Assembly (NCBI RefSeq): GCF_000315485.1
Contig: NZ_JH992941.1
Coordinates: 1,457,312-1,521,311, forward strand
DNA length: 64,000 nt
Reading direction: 5' to 3'
Source of the DNA: Bacteroides oleiciplenus YIT 12058
Lineage (GTDB): Bacteria; Bacteroidota; Bacteroidia; Bacteroidales; Bacteroidaceae
Shown here: in pieces, positions 53,496-64,000 of the stretch
How positions within the stretch are numbered: the first letter of the stretch is position 1
Layout of the letters: the number at the start of each line of letters is the position of its first letter
The notes under the pieces: model-generated
The model's input: the letters and a program-made list of their open reading frames with translations, nothing else
Told to the model about the DNA's origin: nothing
Database searches by the model: none
Position numbers and translations under genes: made by a program

Positions 53496-55880
53496 ATGAT
53501 GATGAGAAACGGAAAGAAAGTTTTAGTTATAGGTTTGGTTCTGTTGGCAGGATTCGCCTCTTCGGCATCGGCAGTGACAAAAGGTATGAAAAAGGTTGTT
53601 GAGGATGCGCTCGACTTCTCTGTCAGACAGTCAATGTCCATGTTCGGTGAGATGAAAGACCAGAAAGGCATATTGCCCAGAACGGCGAAGGATGGGGAGA
53701 TGATTACCTGCGATTCCGGTTGGTGGACAAGTGGTTTCTATCCCGGTACGTTATGGTATTGTTATGAGTATAGCAATGATCCGCAGGTGAGGGCAGCCGC
53801 CGAAGAAATGACTTCGCGTGTGGAAAAGCAGAAGTATACGACCAGCAATCACGATGTTGGCTTTATCATCAATTGCAGTTTCGGCAATGGCTACCGCCTT
53901 ACCCGTAATGAAGCTTACAGGGAAGTGATAGAGACTGCGGCCAAATCCTTATCCACCCGCTTCCATCCGGTGACGGGTTGCACTCGCTCGTGGAACAGCA
54001 AGAAATGGCAGTTCTCCGTAATCATTGATAACATGATGAATCTGGAACTTTTTACGGTAGCCTCATCCATGACGGGAGATAATTCTTACTATAATAAAGC
54101 AAAGTCTCATGCCGACCGTACGATGATCAATCATTTCCGTCCGGATGGCAGTTCATTCCACGTGGTTAGTTATGATACGATTACAGGAAAGGTGCTGAAC
54201 CAAGTGACACACCAGGGCGTGGGTGATCAATCTGCTTGGTCGCGTGGTCAGGCATGGGGATTGTATGGATTTACTATGATGTACCGACAAACGGGTAAGA
54301 AAGAGTATTTGGACCATGCTATTAAGATCGGTAAGTACATTATGAATCACCCGCGTTTGCCTAAAGATAAAATCCCTTACTGGGACTTTGATGCTCCTGA
54401 CATTCCGAAAGCCGATAGAGATGCTTCGGCCGGTGCCATTATGGCTTCGGCTTATGTGGAGCTGAGTACTTATGTAGAAGGCGAACTGGGCAAGCAATTC
54501 CTTGCAATAGGTGAACAGCAAATAAAGTCGTTGGCTTCTCCGGCCTATCGTGCCAGGAAAGTGGGCGATAACAATCATTTTATTATTAAGCATTGCACTG
54601 GTTTCATGGCAAAGCAGTATGAGATAGATGCTCCATTGACGTATGCCGATTATTATTTTGTAGAGGCTTTGCTTCGCTATAAGAATTTGTTGGAAGGGCG
54701 TCCGGTAGTTGAGACGATTACGGCTTTCTCTGAAAATCCGGACCGTTCTGCCTGGTTGAGTTCACTCCATCGTATCTCCTATCCGTTGCTGGCGAATATG
54801 GCGAAAGGTGAGCTTCGTAAAAATATGCCGGTTGAATCTATCGCCGCCGATATGCAGAAAAGAAGAGAAGTGACACATCTGGAAGCTTTAGGCAGACTGA
54901 TTACAGGTATTTCGGCTTGGCTGGAACTAGGGCCTGACAGTACGATAGAAGGTAAACTGCGTGCCCGGTACATTGGTCTGGCGTTAAAGTCGATTACCAA
55001 TGGAGTTGATCCTGAATCGTCCGACTACCTGAACTTCAATAACGGGCGTCAACCCTTGGTGGATGCCGCTTTCCTGGCTCACGGACTGTTGAGGGCCCGT
55101 ACACAACTGTGGGATAAACTGGATAAGACCACTCAGGAACGGGTAATCAAGGAACTCAAATCATCGAGAGTGATAAAACCTTCCGAAACCAATTGGCTGT
55201 TTTTCTCGGCAATGGTGGAGGCTGCCTTAAAGGAATTTACCGGCGAGTGGGAGTATGACCGGGTGAAATATGCCTGTGATCGCTTTGAACAGTGGTATAA
55301 AGGAGATGGCTGGTACGGTGACGGGGTCGAATTCCATCTGGACTATTACAACAGTTTCGTTATCCACCCGATGATGGCGGAAGTGCTGGGTGTGATGAAG
55401 AAACACCAGATAGAAGGTGCCATACCTTACGAACTTGAACTCGAACGCTATGCCCGCTATGCAGAGCAACAGGAAAGAATGATTTCTCCCGAAGGGACTT
55501 TTCCGATAGTGGGTCGTTCATTGGCTTACCGTTTCGGGGCTTTCCATGCTTTGTCCGACGTTGCTTACCGGAAATTGCTTCCGGAAAGAGTGAAACCTGC
55601 ACAAGTGAGATGTGCACTGACAGCAATAATCAATCGGCAGACACAAGCTCCCGGAACATTCAACCCCGAAGGATGGCTGCGGGTGGGCTTTGCCGGCTAT
55701 CAGCCTCATATTGGAGAGAGTTATATTTCAACAGGTAGCCTCTACTTGTGCTCTGCTGTGTTTGTAGCCCTCGGTTTGCCGGAATCAGATGAGTTTTGGG
55801 CTTCGCCTGCAGCAGACTGGACTTGCAAGAAGGGATGGGCAGGCGTCGATCTGGATGTGGACAAGGCCTTGAAGAAATAA
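53496..55880 (+). CDS. GH88 unsaturated uronyl hydrolase fused to DUF2264 domain
   Basis: The 794-residue protein has a signal peptide (ending ASSASA) and two alpha/alpha-barrel modules. Residues about 27-405 are GH88, with Asp120 (SNHDVGFIIN) and Asp178 (IIDNMMNLEL) at the catalytic positions and GWWTSGFYPGTLWY. GH88 removes delta-4,5-unsaturated uronic acids left by lyases. Residues about 415-785 are DUF2264 (DRSAWLSSLHRISYPLLANM, NWLFFSAMVEAALKEF, YGDGVEFHLDYYNSFVIHPMM), a family that to my knowledge CAZy lists as GH154 with beta-glucuronidase activity. The pair would handle both unsaturated and saturated chain-end uronates. It opens the second PUL2 block and is followed by a sulfatase 25 bp later. 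Confidence 0.82.
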   Translation: MMMRNGKKVLVIGLVLLAGFASSASAVTKGMKKVVEDALDFSVRQSMSMFGEMKDQKGILPRTAKDGEMITCDSGWWTSGFYPGTLWYCYEYSNDPQVRAAAEEMTSRVEKQKYTTSNHDVGFIINCSFGNGYRLTRNEAYREVIETAAKSLSTRFHPVTGCTRSWNSKKWQFSVIIDNMMNLELFTVASSMTGDNSYYNKAKSHADRTMINHFRPDGSSFHVVSYDTITGKVLNQVTHQGVGDQSAWSRGQAWGLYGFTMMYRQTGKKEYLDHAIKIGKYIMNHPRLPKDKIPYWDFDAPDIPKADRDASAGAIMASAYVELSTYVEGELGKQFLAIGEQQIKSLASPAYRARKVGDNNHFIIKHCTGFMAKQYEIDAPLTYADYYFVEALLRYKNLLEGRPVVETITAFSENPDRSAWLSSLHRISYPLLANMAKGELRKNMPVESIAADMQKRREVTHLEALGRLITGISAWLELGPDSTIEGKLRARYIGLALKSITNGVDPESSDYLNFNNGRQPLVDAAFLAHGLLRARTQLWDKLDKTTQERVIKELKSSRVIKPSETNWLFFSAMVEAALKEFTGEWEYDRVKYACDRFEQWYKGDGWYGDGVEFHLDYYNSFVIHPMMAEVLGVMKKHQIEGAIPYELELERYARYAEQQERMISPEGTFPIVGRSLAYRFGAFHALSDVAYRKLLPERVKPAQVRCALTAIINRQTQAPGTFNPEGWLRVGFAGYQPHIGESYISTGSLYLCSAVFVALGLPESDEFWASPAADWTCKKGWAGVDLDVDKALKK

Positions 55881-55905
55881 GGATGAATTCTAAGAAGAAT
55901 TGCTT

Positions 55906-57294
55906 ATGAAGAAATTAGCAAGTGCCGTGTTGTATGGATGTGGCATTTCATTGTTTGCTTCCTCTTGTGTACAGAAAGCTGAAGAAAAGAAGCTGAATGT
56001 CCTTTTCATCATGACCGACCAGCAGAGGTATGATATGCTGAGTTGCGCAGGCAATCGCTATGTCGGTACTCCTTCATTAGATCGTTTGGCTGAGAACGGT
56101 GTCCGGTTTGAACATAATTATTGTGCAAATCCGGTATCGATGCCGTCACGTTTTGCAATGGCAACAGGACGTTATGCCGGCGAAATAGGTTATACAAATA
56201 ACTCTACTAAGCCGGATACTTTAAGAGTCTTGCCTGTTGCCCGTGAAAGTTCGGTTGGAAATCTTTTCCGTAATGCCGGCTATCAGACAGTCTATTCCGG
56301 TTATCCGGGCTTTTATTGTGGAAGGACTCACATGGAGGAGTATGGTTTTACCCAGAATGGTACGGATTATTACGAGGGTCCTGCCGATTTTGCCGAGAAC
56401 TTTCTTGCTGGTTATAATCCGGTTCAGGATGAACCTTTTTTCCTATATCTCTCTTTCATGAATCCTCATGATATTTGTTATGGGGCAGGTTTTGATCCGA
56501 GATTTCCCGATGAGCTGCGCCCTCATCAGATAGCTGCTACGCAGAAGTATATAGATTTGCGTAAAACACTAAGTGATGAAGAATATCGTGCACAGATACC
56601 TCCCGTACCTGCCAATGTGGAACCCAACGGGACGTATGCCGAAATGAAAGCAATCGGTTCCGGTTCCCGTGACTGGACAGAAGAGCAGTGGGATTTCTAT
56701 CGCTGGATGTATTGCCGGCTTGTAGAAGATGTGGAACAACAGATCGGACGTATCCTGGCTGCGTTGGAAAACTCCGGTCTGGCAGATCATACGATCGTTG
56801 TCTTTACTTCAGATCATGGAGAAATGGGACAGTCTCATGGCCTTGTTTTTAAAAGTCGTTTGCTTGAAGAAGCTACCCGTACACCGCTTATTATTTCCGG
56901 TCCGGGAGTGAAGAAAGGAGTTGTAGACTCAAAAAGCCTGACTAGCGGAATTGATCTGGTACCTACGTTATGCGACCTGGTAGGAATTCCCGTACCGGAG
57001 AACTTGTCCGGTAAGTCACTGAAACCGGTTCTGACCGGGCAAACGGATAAGATTGACCGTGAATATATTATCGTAGAGTCTAGTTCAGGCTATCAGATTA
57101 ATGACGGACGTTATAAGTATACAGCCTTTACGCGTGGAGATAAGGAAGCGTCTTTGATGGATATCCTGGCTGATCCTGGCGAAATGTCCGATAAAGTTGC
57201 TGATCCGGCTTATGTAGCAGAGAAAGAACGCTTGCACGGTTTATTGATGAAGGAAATAAAAAAAATAACAGAACAGGTTCCGGCAGAGAAATAA
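55906..57294 (+). CDS. S1-family Ser-type sulfatase (lipoprotein-like signal)
   Basis: From the ATG at 55906 there are 462 residues; an upstream TTG at 55900 is less likely. The signal ends at a possible lipid Cys (LFASSCVQKAE). VLFIMTDQQRYDML carries the metal-binding Asp pair, and SMPSRFAMATGR holds Ser78, the residue turned into formylglycine. FTSDHGEMGQSHGL gives the other metal ligands. Being Ser-type it needs the oxygen-independent maturase anSME, which is not in the window. S1 enzymes of Bacteroides remove sulfate from galactose, GlcNAc or uronate residues; the target here is unknown. Confidence 0.92.
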   Translation: MKKLASAVLYGCGISLFASSCVQKAEEKKLNVLFIMTDQQRYDMLSCAGNRYVGTPSLDRLAENGVRFEHNYCANPVSMPSRFAMATGRYAGEIGYTNNSTKPDTLRVLPVARESSVGNLFRNAGYQTVYSGYPGFYCGRTHMEEYGFTQNGTDYYEGPADFAENFLAGYNPVQDEPFFLYLSFMNPHDICYGAGFDPRFPDELRPHQIAATQKYIDLRKTLSDEEYRAQIPPVPANVEPNGTYAEMKAIGSGSRDWTEEQWDFYRWMYCRLVEDVEQQIGRILAALENSGLADHTIVVFTSDHGEMGQSHGLVFKSRLLEEATRTPLIISGPGVKKGVVDSKSLTSGIDLVPTLCDLVGIPVPENLSGKSLKPVLTGQTDKIDREYIIVESSSGYQINDGRYKYTAFTRGDKEASLMDILADPGEMSDKVADPAYVAEKERLHGLLMKEIKKITEQVPAEK

Positions 57295-57324
57295 GCCGGA
57301 AGCTCTATTAATCTCAGTATTGGC

Positions 57325-59130
57325 ATGAAAAATAAATTATCCCTTTTATTGGTGTCTTTTTTTCTCTTCTCCTGTGCGGAGAACAAACAGGTAACGGAAC
57401 AGCAGACAACGTTTTGTAATCCGATGAATTTGGATTACGGTTGGGGATGTTTCCAGAAGAGAGAGAAGAAAGCCCGTACGGCTGCCGATCCGGTAATCGT
57501 ATTGTTCAAAGACAAATATTATCTCTTTACTACAATGGATATCGGCGGTTATCGTGTATCCGACGACTTGATTACATGGAAGGATGTCTATTTTAATCCG
57601 GAGGTACATGCATCTGCCCTTGATATTGACCATTATGTGGCACCTGCTGTAGCTGCGGATGATAATTATGTCTATTTTATAAACTTTACCCGCGACCGTT
57701 CCAAAAAGAAAGTAGACGTGATTCGCTCTGCTGACCCGGAAAATGGGAAATGGGAAAAATGCGGGGAGGTACGGCGTATGGCCGATCCCTGTCTGTTCAT
57801 TGATGACGGGCGCTTTTATTTCTATTATGGGCTGGGTGCAGAACAATCTACCACTTTCTTTGAAGTGAATCCTGAGACTTTTGAGGAAATAGAAGGTACG
57901 AAGAAGGTGCTTCGTGAATATATTACGGACGTTAAAGAGTGCACTTCCGGTTATCACTTCGGGCGCAGAGAACTGTATGATGAAATTGACGCTTCTGCCT
58001 GGATGGGTAAGTTCCAGAAGATACCTTGCCCTGAGGGTGCCTGGATTGTGAAGAACAATGATAAGTATTACCTGCAATATGCCACACCGGGAACCATTTG
58101 TAACTGGTATTGCGATATCGTTATGGAGAGTGATAGCGCGAATGGAGGCTTTATTGAACAGCCTTACAATCCTGTTTCGTTGAAGGTCGGTGGTTTTATT
58201 GGTGGGGCAGGGCATAGTTGTGTATTCAAAGATAAGTATGGTAACTGGTGGCAGGCAACTTCCATGTGGATTGGTAATCACGATGAATTTGAGAGAAGAA
58301 TCGGATTGTTCCCGGTATCATTTGATGCGAAAGGGCGGATGAGGACTCATACCGTATTGGGTGATTATCCGATGCTATTGCCTCAGAAGAAGTTTGAGCC
58401 GCAGGATATCTCTGCTTTCGGCTGGATGCTCCAGTCTTTCAATAAAGCTTGTATGGCTTCTTCTTCGCTTCCGGGCTTTGAACCGGAGAAAGCAGCGGAT
58501 GAGAATGTCAGGACGTGGTGGTCGGCAGAAAGCGGTAATGCAGGTGAGCATTTCGTAATGAACTTTGGTAAGAAAGTGCAGATTAACTCTGTTCAGATCA
58601 ACTTTGCCGAACAGGATATAAATCCGGAGGCTCCCAAAGAGACAGACTATCATGCCTACAAACTATATACTTCGAACGATGGGCATACCTGGAAGCTGCT
58701 TGCTGATAAGTCCGGAAACAAAACAGCGGTTCCTCATGAATATCTGGAACTCTCCAAATCTGTAGAAGCTTCTTATATGAAGGTGGAGAATGTACATACT
58801 CCCAAAGAAGGTAAATTTGCACTGTTGGATTTGCGGGTATTCGGTTCCGGTTATTCGGATAAGCCCGGACAGGTGAAAGAACTTTCTGTGAAAAGAAACC
58901 AGGAAGATGAAAGATACGCCTCGATTGCCTGGAATAAAGTATCCGGTGCCGACGGTTATTTGGTTCGCTTTGGTTATCAACCCGACTTCCTGAATCAATG
59001 TATTCAGGTGAAGGGAAATGAAACCACTGAACTTTTGCTGCATATTCTCACTAAAGGCGTGAAGTATTATTATCGTGTGGATACCTATAATGACAGTGGA
59101 ATTACGGAAGGTAATGTTATTTCGGAGTAG
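57325..59130 (+). CDS. GH43-like five-blade propeller enzyme with discoidin and Fn3 domains
   Basis: The 601-residue protein has a lipoprotein signal (Cys17, LFSCAEN). The catalytic-type propeller covers about 28-350: FCNPMNLDYGW opens it, Asp55 (TAADPVIVLF) is the likely base, Asp154 (RMADPCLF) the pKa modulator, and Glu237 (CPEGAWIVK) the acid. A discoidin domain (about 365-510, MASSSLPGFEPEKAADENVRTWWSAE) and an Fn3 domain (about 515-600) follow. The family lies near GH43/GH117-like clan enzymes of Bacteroidetes, but I cannot set the subfamily. Its 3' end overlaps the next sulfatase gene by 17 bp, so they are translated together. Confidence 0.75.
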   Translation: MKNKLSLLLVSFFLFSCAENKQVTEQQTTFCNPMNLDYGWGCFQKREKKARTAADPVIVLFKDKYYLFTTMDIGGYRVSDDLITWKDVYFNPEVHASALDIDHYVAPAVAADDNYVYFINFTRDRSKKKVDVIRSADPENGKWEKCGEVRRMADPCLFIDDGRFYFYYGLGAEQSTTFFEVNPETFEEIEGTKKVLREYITDVKECTSGYHFGRRELYDEIDASAWMGKFQKIPCPEGAWIVKNNDKYYLQYATPGTICNWYCDIVMESDSANGGFIEQPYNPVSLKVGGFIGGAGHSCVFKDKYGNWWQATSMWIGNHDEFERRIGLFPVSFDAKGRMRTHTVLGDYPMLLPQKKFEPQDISAFGWMLQSFNKACMASSSLPGFEPEKAADENVRTWWSAESGNAGEHFVMNFGKKVQINSVQINFAEQDINPEAPKETDYHAYKLYTSNDGHTWKLLADKSGNKTAVPHEYLELSKSVEASYMKVENVHTPKEGKFALLDLRVFGSGYSDKPGQVKELSVKRNQEDERYASIAWNKVSGADGYLVRFGYQPDFLNQCIQVKGNETTELLLHILTKGVKYYYRVDTYNDSGITEGNVISE

Positions 59131-60517
59131 GACTTTGGTTCTTCTCCCTATGTTGACTTGTGCCGGGCTTATGCAAGCTCAGCACAAGCCTAATGTTGTT
59201 ATCATCTTTACCGATGATCAGGGATATCAGGACCTTGGTTGCTACGGATCGCCGTTGATACAAACCCCGTCAATAGATGGGATGGCAAGGGAAGGACTAA
59301 AACTGACAGACTTCTATGTATCTGCTTCTGTCTCCAGTGCCTCACGTGCGGGCCTTTTAACGGGACGGCTGAATACCCGGAATGGAGTGAAAGGAGTATT
59401 CTTTCCGGAATCCGAAGGTATGCCTTCCGAAGAGATCACCTTGGCAGAAGCATTGAAAGAACAAGGTTATGCAACAGGTTGTTTCGGTAAATGGCATCTG
59501 GGTGACTTGAAAGGTCATCTACCCACAGACCAGGGGTTTGATAAATACTTCGGTATTCCTTATAGTAACGATATGTATATCGGCCCTTCTCAAAAATTTG
59601 CTTCTAATGCTGTGTTTAGAGAAGGATATACTCTGTCTGAAGCTAAAGCGGATCAGGACTTTGTGAGAAATGCTCCCAACAGAGCGACGATAAAAAAGAG
59701 ACTCAATAGTGTATCTCCTTTGTTTGAAGGAGATGAAATCATAGAATACCCTTGTGATCAGTCTACTACTACCCGTCGTTATTTTGATAAAGCGATTGAG
59801 TTTGTAGGGCAGAATAAAGAGAAACCTTTCTTTGTTTACATTACTCCTTCGATGCCCCATATTCCTTTATTTGCATCCGAGCAGTTCAGGGGCAAGAGTA
59901 AACGTGGGCTTTATGGAGATGTTGTGGAAGAAATAGACTGGAATGTCGGACGCTTTCTCGACTATCTGGATCAACAAGGATTGGCGGAAAGCACGTTGGT
60001 TATTTTTGCATCTGATAATGGACCGTGGTTAGGTTACAAAGAAGATAGCGGTTCTGCCGATCCGTTACGTGGCGGTAAATTCTCGTATTATGAAGGCGGG
60101 GTACGTGTACCTTGTATTCTGCGTTGGAAGGGTACTATCCCAGCAGGAGTAACCAGTGATGCGATAATTGCCAGTATTGACCTATTCCCAACAATAATGC
60201 ATTATGCCGGTTGCAGATCGTTCAGGCAGGAGATTGATGGAGTGGATATATCATCATTCTTGAAAAAAACTTCTTTGCGGTTGCGTGATGAGTATGTCTA
60301 TGTAAAAGGTGGTGAGGTGCATGGAATACGTAAAGGAGATTGGGTTTATTTACCTAGAACGGGAAATAGTAAGTTTAAGGAAGGTGATGTGCCTGAGTTG
60401 TTTAATTTAAAACGGGATATTGGAGAAACTAATAATCTCCATCTGGAATATCCTGAAAAGGTGAAAGAATTACAGGAAGTAATGCAGCTATACCAGGCTT
60501 TAAAAGTTAAAAAATAG
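59114..60517 (+). CDS. S1-family Ser-type sulfatase
   Basis: The ATG at 59114 (MLFRSRTLVLLPMLTCAGLMQAQ, a good signal peptide) is preceded by GGAAGG and overlaps the previous gene by 17 bp. This gives 467 residues. NVVIIFTDDQGYQDLGC and FASDNGPWLGY supply metal ligands. SSASRAGLLTGR carries Ser74 as the formylglycine precursor, with Ala in place of the common Pro. The features are those of arylsulfatase-A-like family S1, exo- or endo-acting on sulfated sugars. It is a different subfamily from the first sulfatase (55906), so two sulfate positions are likely attacked. Confidence 0.9.
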   Translation: MLFRSRTLVLLPMLTCAGLMQAQHKPNVVIIFTDDQGYQDLGCYGSPLIQTPSIDGMAREGLKLTDFYVSASVSSASRAGLLTGRLNTRNGVKGVFFPESEGMPSEEITLAEALKEQGYATGCFGKWHLGDLKGHLPTDQGFDKYFGIPYSNDMYIGPSQKFASNAVFREGYTLSEAKADQDFVRNAPNRATIKKRLNSVSPLFEGDEIIEYPCDQSTTTRRYFDKAIEFVGQNKEKPFFVYITPSMPHIPLFASEQFRGKSKRGLYGDVVEEIDWNVGRFLDYLDQQGLAESTLVIFASDNGPWLGYKEDSGSADPLRGGKFSYYEGGVRVPCILRWKGTIPAGVTSDAIIASIDLFPTIMHYAGCRSFRQEIDGVDISSFLKKTSLRLRDEYVYVKGGEVHGIRKGDWVYLPRTGNSKFKEGDVPELFNLKRDIGETNNLHLEYPEKVKELQEVMQLYQALKVKK

Positions 60518-60610
60518 ACTTTTAGGGTATCATTAATGAAAAAAGATATGTTTTTTGCAACCTGTGATTCTCTTTCTGCGTCTAATAGATAAATAAAAAA
60601 CTGAAGAGCT

Positions 60611-60973
60611 ATGAAACTAAATTTTTCCATGGATGAAATCCGTATTAAAGTAGAAGAGTATATAAAGAAAGGTGGCCGTGCCGCCGGTCGTCCCGTACTG
60701 ACTGCTTATTATGTGATGACTGCCGATACGACTCCCGAGAGTGAACGAACCAATATCATGATTGCTTTGGTAGCGATTGTATTCCCTACCAGTATAGAAG
60801 ATATTCTGGGGCAACTCTTCATGGTAGGAAAGGGTTTTGCTGCCGTTTATGCCTATAAGAAGGTGAAGAAGTATATCACACCTCAGATAAGAGATAAGGT
60901 GGAGGCTAAACTGGATGAGTGGTTCCATGATAATGTGACGGAGGTGGAGGTGCTGTATCTGGAGCCGAAATAA
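60611..60973 (+). CDS. Small YkvA-like (DUF1232-type) protein
   Basis: The 120-residue protein has no signal peptide. RAAGRPVLTAYYVMTADTTPESERTNIMIALVAIVFPTSIEDIL resembles the short YkvA/DUF1232 helical motif, with the usual Pro-Asp-Leu-Ile-Pro part degenerate. A hydrophobic stretch (about 45-75) could insert into or lie on the membrane. The function is unknown. It follows sulfatase 2 by 93 bp and is closed by a hairpin, and is probably not a part of the carbohydrate pathway. Confidence 0.6.
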   Translation: MKLNFSMDEIRIKVEEYIKKGGRAAGRPVLTAYYVMTADTTPESERTNIMIALVAIVFPTSIEDILGQLFMVGKGFAAVYAYKKVKKYITPQIRDKVEAKLDEWFHDNVTEVEVLYLEPK

Positions 60974-61021
60974 GGGGGGGAGATTTATAATCTGGAAATT
61001 CCAGGTTTGGGACCATAATAT

Positions 61022-61052
61022 AAGGTTGTAACTTTTATCTAGTTACAACCTT
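61022..61052. terminator. Bidirectional terminator hairpin between convergent genes
   Basis: AAGGTTGTAACT (61022-61033) and AGTTACAACCTT (61041-61052) form a 12-bp perfect stem with a 7-nt loop, followed by TATTTTC. It lies 48 bp after the YkvA-like stop and 21 bp from the convergent GH2 stop. Confidence 0.8.
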
Positions 61053-61072
61053 TATTTTCATAAATGAGAGCC

Positions 61073-64000
<2,928 letters not shown>

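Noticed and set aside
57346..58281. 311-codon minus-strand open frame
   Set aside because: Antisense to the GH43-like gene and without any family feature or signal.

Overview
The window reads as a stretch of chromosome from a gut-type Bacteroides or a close relative. The evidence is two SusC/SusD outer-membrane pairs, two hybrid two-component regulators (HTCS), many secreted glycoside hydrolases and Ser-type sulfatases, lipoprotein signals, and promoters of the Bacteroides form (TTTG, about 19-20 bp, TAnnTTTG). No rRNA, tRNA, CRISPR array, transposase or phage gene was seen.

Layout. 1-5.7 kb (minus strand): the N-terminal part of a GH3 lipoprotein, a THUMP-like/SAM methyltransferase, an ATPase, an M50-type membrane metallopeptidase and a VanX-like D,D-dipeptidase. 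5.7-7.3 kb: a heme catalase behind a well-formed promoter and a 15-bp exact match to the OxyR consensus. 7.3-8.0 kb: non-coding, with two inverted-repeat elements. 8.0-25.8 kb: polysaccharide utilisation locus 1 (PUL1), made of a GH2 enzyme divergent from susC-susD, a GH28-GH43 fusion, an HTCS, and a GH2 beta-mannosidase whose reading frame is broken by a TGA at codon 37. 25.8-32.1 kb: housekeeping and membrane genes, namely OadB and OadG-like subunits of a Na+-pumping decarboxylase, a small secreted protein, an NfeD-like/flotillin pair, a perfect bidirectional terminator, and a LytTR membrane regulator with a LiaF-like protein.

32.3-64 kb holds PUL2: HTCS, a GH2-like enzyme with no N-terminal jelly roll, a double SGNH esterase, a discoidin/clan GH-A/discoidin/DNRLRE protein, susC, susD, a surface glycan-binding lipoprotein with a duplicated two-domain unit, a GH50-like lipoprotein, a GH88-DUF2264 fusion, a sulfatase, a GH43-like/discoidin/Fn3 protein, a second sulfatase overlapping it, a small YkvA-like protein, and on the other strand a GH2 beta-galactosidase cut by the window edge.

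How PUL2 probably works (inference): the cell-surface proteins (SusD, the binding lipoprotein, the GH50-like lipoprotein) bind and cut a glycan, SusC imports the pieces, and periplasmic sulfatases, esterases, GH2, GH43-like and GH88/DUF2264 enzymes strip sulfate, acyl groups, uronic acid and galactose-type sugars. The HTCS senses a product. The gene set suggests a sulfated, acylated, uronic-acid-containing galactan or similar glycan. GH88 normally needs lyase products, yet no polysaccharide lyase is recognisable here. PUL2, with its unusual domain combinations, is the best candidate for an undescribed system in this window.
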